NCBI GenBank assembly: GCA_021234155.1
Contig: JAJEKV010000024.1
Location: 17,490,030-17,554,029, forward strand
Source of the DNA: Isoetes taiwanensis
Taxonomy: Eukaryota; Streptophyta; Lycopodiopsida; Isoetales; Isoetaceae
Reading direction: 5' to 3'
DNA: 64,000 nt
In this document: in pieces, positions 12,245-21,116 of the stretch
Layout: the number at the start of each line of letters is the position of its first letter
Position numbering within the stretch: position 1 is the first letter of the stretch
The notes under the pieces: model-generated
Database searches by the model: none
What the model was told of the DNA's origin: nothing
Seen by the model: the letters and a program-made list of their open reading frames with translations, nothing else
Made by a program: the position numbers and the translations under genes

Positions 12245-12834
12245 AGATAGAGGATGGTCCCGTTATGTTTCCACATTTTTGTCACTGCTTCTCAAACTTA
12301 TTGATACATTAGAGAATTAGCTACTGCATAAGTCATGAGCCTGCAATAGACAAAAAAAAAGTATCCTTTCATCCAGATATAATCTTTTGCTTGTTTAGAT
12401 AGCAGAAACCTCAGCTTGTCACTTGCGTTAAAGAGTTTCTTTGGACTAAAAACTTTTCGAGATTTGAGAAGGCAGTAAGATAAGGATACCCTAGTTTTGC
12501 CAGTTTATTCTGCTTACGTTGGCCATAAGATCCAGGAACCATTATTACCCTGGATTTGTCATCTGGAGGGAACCGAGAAAGCAGTCATTGTTCAGTCATT
12601 GGATTTAAAATATCTTTTGAAAATGTGCATCGTTGGAGTTTTGGCTCTTGGCTGGAATAGGCCCGCAGCTTTCTTTCTATATCTTCGTTGGCCAAGTGCC
12701 ATCATATTTGTTGTATCACAACAGAGCCACAGAGCAAGGAATAGTAGATGCTAGTGTAGAAAAAGAAAAACAAGGGTTTAGATGCAAAGGCAGGGTCGAC
12801 ATTACGAGTTGGAGCCTCATAACGCTTTGCTTAC

Positions 12835-12990
12835 CTTTGTAAGGATCATATCGCCACCACCTCCCATGGCTCTTTCCTTTTCCAACTGCTTCTGCCTTTC
12901 CCTTTTCTGAACTTCAGGTAGATTACGGACAACCTCTTCCAGTTCCGAGGATGAAGCCCTTACAGCAGCAAAATTCCTTGCAACATCCAT
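12835..12990 (-). pseudogene. First exon of an unrecognised captured gene (52 codons)
   Basis: A start codon at 12990 opens MDVARNFAAVRASSSELEEV and runs 52 codons, through a charged, probably helical stretch (VQKRERQKQLEKERAMGGGG) to MILTK. A clean donor (AAG then GTAAGC) follows at 12834. The absence of stops, the charged coiled-coil-like pattern and the donor suggest a real exon. The start codon is 262 bp inside the right terminus of element A, reading inward, a layout repeated in element B. I do not recognise the protein family. Confidence 0.4.
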
Positions 12991-13084
12991 AGGCAAAGTA
13001 CAAGAAGCAAATGCATGTTCGTTGTGAAAGAAAGAAAATTTACCAATGTGGACGAAGGAAACTCGAGCTCCTGAAGCGGCAGTG

Positions 13085-13252
13085 CCGGTTATCCAGTTTG
13101 CACGTCGGCTGCCTAGCAACGCTGGTGACCGCGAGTTTACAGGCAACAATAATTTGGAGCAGTTCCCGGCATATCCTAGGCATATTCCAGCATATACTTA
13201 GGATATGCCAGAAACCCACACAAATAAGGGTTTGCCCCCCTAGGGGCAACCC
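13085..13252 (+). repeat. Right terminal module of element A (two hairpins)
   Basis: 168 bases align with 19510-19678. It contains a perfect 11 bp stem, GGCATATCCTA at 13168-13178 with its complement at 13199-13209, and a terminal hairpin formed by GGGTTTGCCCC at 13228-13238 and GGGGCAACCC at 13243-13252. The similarity stops at the last C, and both copies are followed by an A-run. Confidence 0.75.
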
Positions 13253-13815
13253 AAAAAGTTCATAATCCTGATAGGCCATATTACAGTCATGATCATATCA
13301 CTGAGCAAGATGAGCTAATACATGATCATCCATATGCGGCCTCGGATTTTTTGAATAACTCTACGCACTCTGGATTCCCTAAGCACGAATTGAGGCTTAA
13401 AGTAGGGGCAATATGCCACATAATGAAAAGCCTAGACATGGAAAAGGGTTTAGTGAAGAATGCGAGGCTTCTAATTGAATCAATGCATGAAAAGTTAGTG
13501 TTGGGTGACGCTCAACCAGAAGGGAACATATACCCGATTTCTAGAGCAGATTTCTTCTATAAACCAGAAAACCGTCCATGGACTATTCATAGACGTCAGT
13601 TACCTCTTCGGCTACCGTATTCGAGTATGTTTAATAGCTGCCAGGGTCTTATTTTAGATCGTATCGTCATTGATCTTCGTAATGTATTTGCACATGGTCA
13701 ATTGTACACGGCCTTCACTCGTGTCCGAAATAGGGAAGATGTGTTCATACTTCTATCCCTAGAAAACACGGCAAAATCTACTGTGAATGTTGTGTATAAG
13801 AAACTTCTCTTATGA
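13253..13815 (+). pseudogene. Helitron-type helicase, C-terminal part
   Basis: This continues the gene broken at 1628. It reads YYSHDHITEQDELIHDHPYA, then SDFLNN, then HELRLKVGAICHIMKSLDME, RRQLPLRLPYSSMFNSCQG and LRNVFAHGQLYTAFTRVRNR. These are the last helicase motifs of Pif1-like Helitron proteins: the ELRLKVGA block, the xSQG-type motif V region (here SCQG, where NKSQG is usual) and HGQLYxAxSR. The frame is open for more than 170 codons and ends in a stop at 13813-13815. About 60 to 80 residues expected between the two halves are shorter or missing. The frame fits the upstream half if the 11.6 kb insertion is removed at an A-run. Confidence 0.85.
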
Positions 13816-14698
13816 GCAGGTATGTTCTTCTCTTTTTGATTGATAACAATTTACTACACTGAGATTTATATTATCTATATTACCCAAACGTGGAAAATGA
13901 TAGATGAACCCACCAATTTATTCAAAATTACAATATCATTAAGGTACGTTCACTACATCATTTTGATTTATAAACCGTGACAAAAACATAGTCAACTTCA
14001 TTTACATATCAGTCGTCTATGTTTAACATGTGTTATGTCTGCTCGTGTCAAAAGGAGAGAAGAAAAAAGGAAAATCTCATAGTATATACAATAGATATTG
14101 TGCTGCCTACTTATTGCATGATTCCTCTTACTCAAATTTCTTAGAAAAAAGCAAACGAATCCCTATCGCATTATACCTTTAACTTAGTGGTTAGACTAGT
14201 GGTTAGGGGTGCTTCCCCCCCCCCCCCCCCCCCCCCCCCTCCAAAAAAAAAAAAAAAAAAAAACGTGTTGTCTCTAAAGAATACAACACCACATGCTGCC
14301 AACATCGTCTAGAAAAGCTCCTCTGCTTAGAAGGTACGCTTTCTCCATCTATTCTCTAGACATGTTCATGCTCTTCATTTTATTTTTTGACAGAGAGCAT
14401 GCCCACATCCATTATAAATGAAGGGTATGCTTTTCTCAACCCTTTTCCGTGCCGGTCAGTATCATATATAAAGGGTTGGAGTTCAAACAAAGTAAGTCTC
14501 TATGATAATGTGCATCTATCAAACACCCTCTCTCTCCCCCCCCCCCCCCGTGAAAAAAAAAAAAAGAAAAAGAAAAAGAAGACTCTCTCTCTTCCCAGCT
14601 CGTATGATAGATGGTTTGCTATTCAATTACCATAAGATTTCTCTCATCCATTTTTTATAAAATTGAAAGAAAAAAAATAAATGAAAATGAAATGGTGT
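13816..14698. other. Spacer with homopolymer runs
   Basis: No gene. It holds a run of about 25 C followed by a run of about 20 A (14214-14263), a second C-run and A-rich run (14538-14580) and CT-rich stretches. A short tRNA A-box-like string (TTAGTGGTTAGACTAGTGGT) lies at about 14184-14204. The downstream end of the host Helitron could be here, but I could not define it. Confidence 0.4.
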
Positions 14699-14943
14699 CC
14701 ATCGCGTTGGTGGCCTAGTGGTCAAGCCATTGGTTATGGGCAGCCCCCATCCAGGCTCAAAACCCACTGACAATCATCGAGTGGTTAAGATAGAGAGAAA
14801 ACAAAAAAAAAAGGGCGAGAGACACATAGAGAAAGAAGGGAATGAACTTCGAACAAGATATCCATCGCGGTGATAGTTTAGTGGTCAAGTCATTGGTTAT
14901 GGGCGCCCCCACATCCAGACCCAAAACCTACTGATTGTCATCG
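14699..14943 (+). repeat. tRNA-like SINE-type repeats, left cluster (two units)
   Basis: Two units at 14699-14779 and 14862-14943. Each begins CCATCGCG, has an A-box-like core (TGGCCTAGTGGTCAAG, or TAGTTTAGTGGTCAAG), then TTGGTTATGGGC, a C-run, and AAAACCYACTGA, and ends near TCATCG. Purine-rich spacers separate them. The core resembles the internal promoter of tRNA-Leu/Ser, which points to tRNA-derived SINEs. The array continues at 19702 after element B. Confidence 0.6.
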
Positions 14944-14983
14944 AATGATAACAAGGTGCTGCGCACGGAGGGTTGCCCTTCGG

Positions 14984-16080
14984 TGGCCCGAGAGTGTGTT
15001 TTCATGTTTCTTGCTCTCGTTTCGTTTCATGGTTCTTGTTGGGTCATTTGATATGTTTGGGGTTATTAATGGTTTGAAAGGGGGGTTTTGTTTTGCGTTG
15101 TTTTATTTTCCTTTGTTTATGAATTGTGCATGGACCAAGCCTATTTCTAGCATGGTGCTAATGACTTGAGATTCCTGACATGAGATTTTTATTATTCTTT
15201 TTGCCTGCAGCTTTACATACTTTGTAGGAAGAGGCGTTATTTGTTGTTTTTATGTTCTAAAGCATCAACAACAATTCCAAGACCTAGATATGACACCTTT
15301 AGAGATCGTAGCCATATATGAGCATTGATGCAGGGGGTGCGGTGCAGTGCAATTTCAATGTTTTAAGTTTGGACCAGTGGATGACCAAGACCAAGAGTGC
15401 TAATTTGAAATTTCATTGATATGGTGTGTTGTTGGATTCCAGTAGCTTAAGTTTAAGATGTAATCACTTGCACAATCTCTAGCTTATAGTTAGAGGGAAT
15501 GATGCAATACCCTTGCGAATTAAATTTCTAAGCATGTTAAAGTAGAATAATGAATAGTCTTCAATAACCGCATAACTCTTTGTAAGTTCTATGAAGCCAA
15601 TAATATTAAATGTAAGCCTGGATAAGGAAAAATATTAACTCTTCATACACTGGCCTGTATTTTCTAGAGTGTAAGTCAGCTTATGTCCTTGTAGAACTCC
15701 AAGTTGTATTTTCTAGAATGTAAGTCATCGTATGTCCGTGTAGAACTCCAAGTTGTATGCTGCAAATACAACCACATAGAAATAGGAGCTAAGCTTCTTC
15801 ACAACAACTGTGCACGAATCAGGAGGAATTGCTTTATAAACAGTTTCAAATCCTCCATCTCCAATGATGTTGGTTTTACAGAAATTGGCCAAAAGAATAT
15901 CTGCAAATGTGAATCTGTAAATGATGTTTCTAGCAGTGCCGCCGCAGAATATCCAGTGGTTAGGTAAACTATAGGTTTAGAAGACTTTTCGACTTGAAAA
16001 TTGAAATTTTTTTGTTGTCAGTGCATGGTCAAAAAATTTCGAAGCTGTGAGACCTGGCATGGGTTTGAAATTTGCGGGCT
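14984..16080. other. Non-coding part of element B
   Basis: Between the left end and the pseudogene I see no coding sequence I can support. A short imperfect repeat of TGTATTTTCTAGARTGTAAGTCA occurs near 15656 and 15706. Open frames here are below 90 codons and show no known motif. Confidence 0.35.
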
Positions 16081-16212
16081 GTGAAGCCTAAACATATGTG
16101 TGTTGCTTCTACTGTTTTTGCTATTATGTTGCTATGGTAGATCCGTGTGAAGCCTAAACATATGTGTGTTGCTTATACTGTTTTTGCTATTATGTTGCTA
16201 TGGTATGTCCGT
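16081..16212. repeat. 66 bp tandem duplication
   Basis: Two adjacent near-identical copies (16081-16146 and 16147-16212) beginning GTGAAGCCTAAACATATGTG. The few differences indicate a recent duplication. Confidence 0.9.
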
Positions 16213-16809
16213 GTAGTTGTCAGATAGCATCTTTCATGTCTTCATTGCATGCATTATGTAGCTTATATTGACTTCTATTATAGTTTTGACAACTATATGC
16301 TGAGGTGGAAAATGGGGTTTGACCCCATCTTGATTTCTGCTCAATGGTTGTCGTTGTTGGAGAGGGAATATGACATGGCATATTCCCTTGATCTATGGCT
16401 GAGGATTAGCGAGTATAGAGGATTGGTGTGCAGTTCAGACTGCAAAGCTTAAATACATAATTTCGTTAACATGGACATCTGTCTCTGAAAATGATTGGCC
16501 CCAAATACTCAGAAGCTTGAGCTGTCTGTGAAACTATAAAACCTGCCATGAAAATTGCATTTTAATGCATTGCAGCATACAGATATTTCTTATTTAGCAG
16601 TTCCACAAACGATTAATCCATGCAAATAATAGTATCACAAACTGAGATTCATATTATCAAAAGAATGGCATGTACTCCCAAGATATACCACAGCTAATGT
16701 TTAAAGATGTAGCATGCAGTTGAGACTGCAAAGCTTAATATATAATTCCACTAACATGGACACAAAAATAATAGAAACAAGTTTTTATCAACTGGAACAA
16801 CTTAAAATA

Positions 16810-19375
16810 TTAAGGATAGAAGCCGTTGACTGACATTCCTCCATCCACTGGAACAACTTGCCCAGTAAGATATGAAGCTCCAGAAAGGCAAAGAAATGTG
16901 ACCACTGCTGCAACTTCCTGTGGTGTCCCAATGCGTTTTAAGGGAGTTCGAGCTATAACATTAGCAGTGAATTCTGGACTCTTCAAAACCTAAATAAACC
17001 CAATAGAAGACATGAAGAAGGCAGAGACAAACAATACCTAAAGATCATAAACTTTTTCTACCCTGTTCAAAATAAATTGGGAATCGCGATGTATACATAA
17101 AAAACCACCATAATGCTGTCCTGATCTTGTAAGAACAGCGAATCTCAGATTGCCCAGATTGCTTTCTTTTGAGAGGTGTATTCAAATCCAAAATATGTGG
17201 CTAATATCCCGTAAAGTCACTTGTAAACTTTATTACATTAAAAACTACTAAATGCTTGTCTAAAACTCAAAAGAAGCCCAAAATCACGGTATGAACTTAG
17301 ATAATCCATGTGGGAGAACCTTGCCGTATATTAATTGATGATAAAAAAAGAAGACCATACATCTTAGCATGCTTCATAGGAATTGTTGATAAATAAACAA
17401 GAAAGAGAAGGATGTAGACCTGGTTCGCCAAATCAGTTGAAATGTACCATGGAGCCACAGAATTAACACGGATACCATCTTTTGCCCACTCACATGCCAG
17501 ATTTTTGGTAATTTGATTTATTGCGCCTACATCAATTGTAGACATGGTAAGACATATTGTAGAGATCCAACAAAACAATAATCAAATATCGGATTTAAGC
17601 TGACCTAAAGAAATACAGTATGTTCTGATGTTGTGTGTGAATTTGGTCTACCCAATACCCTTATTCCTACACAGAAAGCACTTAAGGTTGTTGAGACATC
17701 GTAAAGGAGAAGAAAACAACATCAGAATCTTGACTAAGTAGAACAAAGAGATACAAGAAACAAAAGGGAATGCAAAGCAAAAGTGCTCAGAATGATCTGC
17801 TAATCTATATGATACGGTTATACGTAGTACACCAAATCATGTGATCTAACATGATGATGACATGTCTCCTGTATCAGGGAGCGCATATCAACCACCCTAG
17901 TTCATAGGCCACAAGCTGCTAACATCATAACAGTGCAAAGAGAAGGTACACAGGTAGAGGGTGAAGAAACCAAGAAGAATGCTTAAATTGAAGGGGAAGA
18001 GAAAATTGCGTACATGAACAAAGTCCTGCTAGAGTTATATACTGTATACTAATTGTGTTCCATTGAAATCCTACCTTTAATTCATCACTAACTTAGCTGT
18101 TGACTTTTATTAGCAACATCACTGACTTGTACAGTAATTGATATGACATTGAGAGAGCTAACATGTCAAACTACATATAAGCTTGTGCCACAACGTCACT
18201 TGTGCAGTGTCCGAGACATTGTGCCATATCATCTTATCAGTATTTTAAACATGCATATCAAATGCTTGTTCGATTTTGTGGAAGTAATAAAGAGCCAAAT
18301 TTTGTTGTCCTCCAAGGATATTAAGGCACTCCGTAATCATCTTGGCCTGATATCCCCAAAGAGTTGATTGGCCAATGTACTGAAAGCACAACTGACCACA
18401 ATTCCATGATAGTTATTTGGTTCACAGTCCTAGTAGAAAAAAGGGCTATCCCTTTCATTTTCAAAAAAGATTTGTACTATGTTACCAATGACTTTCCTCA
18501 ACCATCTCATTTCAATACGCAAATGCGGTAGCAACATGTCTTCTTACCAAAATTCTGATCTATAAATAAATGACTCTAGAACAAATGCAAGGTAACAGCG
18601 TACCTTTAGTGGCAGCATACAAAGTTCCACTATTTATGGCCACAACCCCTGCTATTGATGAATTGAAGACAATGGATCCGTTACCAGATGCCTTCAACAA
18701 TGGATATAAGCAGACTCAAAGTTGGTTGACAGGATAAAGGACAGCTCATCCGGCTTGTATTCCACCGTTGGCTTCCTAATATTTGTACCCACATTGTTCA
18801 CCTACGTTAGACAACAGCGATTAACATTTTTTATGCCATTATAGATCTGCGGCCGATTATGCTAAAAGGATGAATCTATCCAAAGTAAATATGAACCCTT
18901 CACAAATTAAAAATTCTAGTGCTAGGAAATAAAACTCGAGAGACAATTGGGAACTTTCTCTGTACAAAAAGCAAGGATGTATTGGGTGCATTTACAATGG
19001 AAAGGAATAAGGAAGAATTACCAGGATATTTAGCTTCCCATTGCAGAAAGGAGCTACCGTATCAATGAGCTTCTCTCTTTCACTTGGAACAGAAACATCA
19101 CAAACACATGCTTGCACATCCAACCCAGCAGCTTTCCATTCATCTAAGTTTTGATTCAATGTCTCCGCAGACCTCCCACAAGTGTATACCGATGCTCCTA
19201 AACCAGCCAACTCTTCCACGATAGCCCGGCTGCATAACCAACAAAAGAATTGCAACAGGCATGTCTCAAGATTTGCAGGGTTGCATGGTGGGGATGATTA
19301 CCCAATTCCCCTAGTGCCGCCTGTAACAAGAGCTGTTTTCCCAGTTAGGCTCCATCGCTCGGCCAAGGTTGCCAT
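16810..19375 (-). pseudogene. Tropinone-reductase-like short-chain dehydrogenase/reductase, broken by a small deletion
   Basis: A member of the plant NAD(P)H-dependent short-chain dehydrogenase/reductase (SDR) family related to tropinone reductases. Five exons on the minus strand: 19301-19375 (approximate inner edge), 19022-19229, 18604-18801, 17420-17526 and 16810-16989, all with GT-AG borders. Exon 1 starts MATLAERWSLTGKTALVTGG, and the cofactor motif TGGTRGIG spans exons 1 and 2. [11 protein letters not shown] opens exon 3, the catalytic YAATK lies at its end, [13 protein letters not shown] is in exon 4, and the protein ends SVNGFYP. In exon 3, ESAY is followed directly, out of frame, by [10 protein letters not shown]; relatives have about seven residues between, so roughly 19 bp are missing and the frame is lost. 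The copy retains introns, so it was captured as DNA. The start codon lies 303 bp inside the right end of element B. Confidence 0.88.
17581..18603 (-). other. Intron 3 of the SDR pseudogene
   Basis: A 1.08 kb intron between the exons at 18604-18801 and 17420-17526 (it begins at 17527). It is AT-rich and I see no gene or element in it. Confidence 0.6.
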
Positions 19376-19509
19376 GGAAAAAAGCTCTTAAAATTCCGAT
19401 TATGGTCTGCCCTCTTCCCGGCCCCTTTCTGCTCCATCTGCGCTCCCTTTTCCATCATTTTTCCTTCAATCTCTCTCAAATCCAGCCGAAAGCCGGAACA
19501 ACACGAAAG

Positions 19510-19678
19510 CCGGTTAGCCGGTTTGCACAGCATCCACCCGACAACGCTGGCGACCTAGCACTTACAGGCACCAGCCAGTTTTTAGCAGTCACCAGTATAT
19601 GCTAGGCATATGCCAGCATATACCTGGATATGCCCACATACCCACATAAACGAGGGTTTGCCCCCCTAGGGGCAACCC
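19510..19678 (+). repeat. Right terminal module of element B
   Basis: Aligns throughout with 13085-13252, at roughly three quarters identity by eye. It ends with the same hairpin (GGGTTTGCCCC at 19654-19664, GGGGCAACCC at 19669-19678) followed by an A-run. The internal 11 bp stem seen in element A is imperfect here. Confidence 0.75.
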
Positions 19679-19701
19679 AAAAAAAAATGAGAGGCGGACT
19701 T

Positions 19702-20075
19702 TAGCGGTGACAGTCTAGTGGTCAAGCCATTGGTTATGGGCGGCCCCCACCCAGGCCCAAAACCCACTGACTGTCATCGGATGACCAAAGAAAAGAACAA
19801 AAAATAAGGAGGAATATAAATCCATCGCAGTTTAATAGTGGAAATCGTATGGTCGTCGATTATAGCACCCATCTATCCTATGGGCACAAAAATACATGGC
19901 AATAGTGCAGGTTCAACTCCTGCATATTTTCAAGCTACGTTCTCAAATTGTTACCTGATCTAAACATTTGTAGCATATAAGTGAAGATAAGAGGATTGAG
20001 ACAGCTGCAACTGGTTTCTTTGGGCCTCTTATGCACACGACACCATTATAAGAAGTTAATCAGACAAGGTACGCA

Positions 20076-20118
<43 letters not shown>

Positions 20119-20655
20119 TCTGCCTGCATGAGAGATGATGTGCTATCTAATTACCATGGAATCCCCTCATTCATTTTTTTTCTTCGAGGAATTGAAAAAA
20201 AGGTAACAAAAGAATGGAATAAATAACCATCGCGATGCCAGCCTAGTGGTCAAGCTATTGGTAATGGGTGACCCCCCATCCAAAGCCCAAAACCCGCTGA
20301 CTGTCATTGGATACAAAGAACAAAATGAAATAAATGAAAAGAGTGGTAACAACCTAGTGGTCAAGCTATTGGTAATGAGTGACCCCGTCCGAAGCCCAAA
20401 ACCCACTGGCTGTCATCGGATGCAGGAATAAAATGAAATAAACGAAAAGAATATCCATCGCGGTAATAGCCGAGTGGTTAAGCGGTCGGTAATGTGCAAT
20501 CCCCATCTAAGCCCAAAACCCACTGGCTGTCATCGGATGCCAAATGAACAAAGGGAAGAGACAATTACGGGAATCCCATGGTAGTCGGTTATAACACCTA
20601 TCTATCCTACGGGCACAAAACAAATGACAATAGTGCAGGTTCAACTCCTGCATGT
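19702..20655 (+). repeat. tRNA-like SINE-type repeats, right cluster
   Basis: Four units of the CCATCGCG...AGTGGTCAAG...AAAACCCACTG type lie at about 19702-19784, 20227-20312, 20341-20424 and 20456-20541. Two units of a second type lie at about 19820-19925 and 20552-20655; each ends in a perfect tRNA T-arm, with GCAGG and CCTGC pairing around a seven-base TTCAACT loop (GGTTCAACTCC is a B-box). The unit at 20456 reads TAGCCGAGTGGTTAAGCGGT, very close to a tRNA-Leu/Ser A-box. No unit folds as a complete tRNA by inspection, so these are SINE-like or tRNA relics. A 35-base A-run (about 20077-20111) follows one unit. Confidence 0.6.
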
Positions 20656-20948
20656 TTTCTGGACCAAAACTGAAATCTATTCAACTTAGCACAAATTTCT
20701 TTTGCATGGGGTTGGACAAGAGAAGGCCGCCGCCGCTATAACACTAATTTTAAGAACACTACCCAGTCCGATATTGCGCTCGGCATTTCGGAGATAATTC
20801 GGGGGAGGTAAAGTTGCACCTGTACCATTTCCAAAACCCTAAAATCTCCAAAAGGAACACAGCTGTAATGAAGAAGAAAACAAAAAGTTACAGAGCTGTC
20901 TGCTCAAACCATATCCGATTCCGACGAGTTAAAGCTGTTTCTATCCAC

Positions 20949-20954
20949 CACGTG
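20949..20954. promoter_or_regulatory. G-box (CACGTG) upstream of the BTB gene
   Basis: A perfect CACGTG lies 163 bp before the start codon at 21117, a normal promoter-proximal distance for bZIP/bHLH sites. Activity is not shown. No convincing TATA box was picked out. Confidence 0.3.
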
Positions 20955-21116
20955 TGATGGCACTCGTGGGTCCTATACAACGCGGATTCTGATATATGCA
21001 ATCTGCCATATCTCTAATTTCTGTTGATCCCCCATGCGCTCTGCTGCAAAAAATAGAATTACAAAAAATCGGCCTTCTAGTTTTAGCATTCCCTGGCTTG
21101 GATTGCTAGATTCAAG

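Larger units (their letters stand above)
1629..13252. mobile_element. Helentron-like gene-carrying element A, inserted in a helicase gene
   Basis: The left end begins CAAGGTGCTGC at 1629 and contains GGGTTGCCC at 1647-1655. The right end finishes GGGGCAACCC at 13243-13252. The same ends flank a second element at 14952-19678. On both sides lies one interrupted helicase gene: the left flank ends in codons for DGILK, and the right flank continues in a compatible frame through NPDRPYYSHDH. The flanking bases are an A-run. Inside are a nested LINE, a hAT-type MITE, a kinase fragment, an LRR fragment and one exon with a start codon. No transposase of its own is visible, so it is probably non-autonomous. 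The Helentron/Helitron2 assignment rests on asymmetric inverted ends, the right-end hairpin and the A/A (T/T) target; it is inference. Alternatives are an unrelated TIR element or a segmental insertion. Confidence 0.6.
14952..19678. mobile_element. Helentron-like gene-carrying element B
   Basis: The left end (14952-14981) and right end (19510-19678) match those of element A. The element carries a five-exon dehydrogenase/reductase pseudogene on the minus strand. It interrupts a tRNA-like repeat array: the left flank ends CATCGAATGATAA and the right flank starts with an A-run followed by the next array unit. Removing it restores a purine-rich spacer like those between other units. It has no transposition gene of its own. 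Assignment to the Helentron/Helitron2 type is inference from the end structure. Confidence 0.65.

Noticed and set aside
13085-13252. Classical Helitron end (CTRR after a hairpin)
   Set aside because: A CTGA occurs 15-18 bases after the hairpin of element A, but element B lacks it and the shared sequence stops at GCAACCC.
20227-20541. Functional tRNA genes
   Set aside because: A-box and B-box pieces are present, but no unit has a matching acceptor stem and anticodon arm by inspection.
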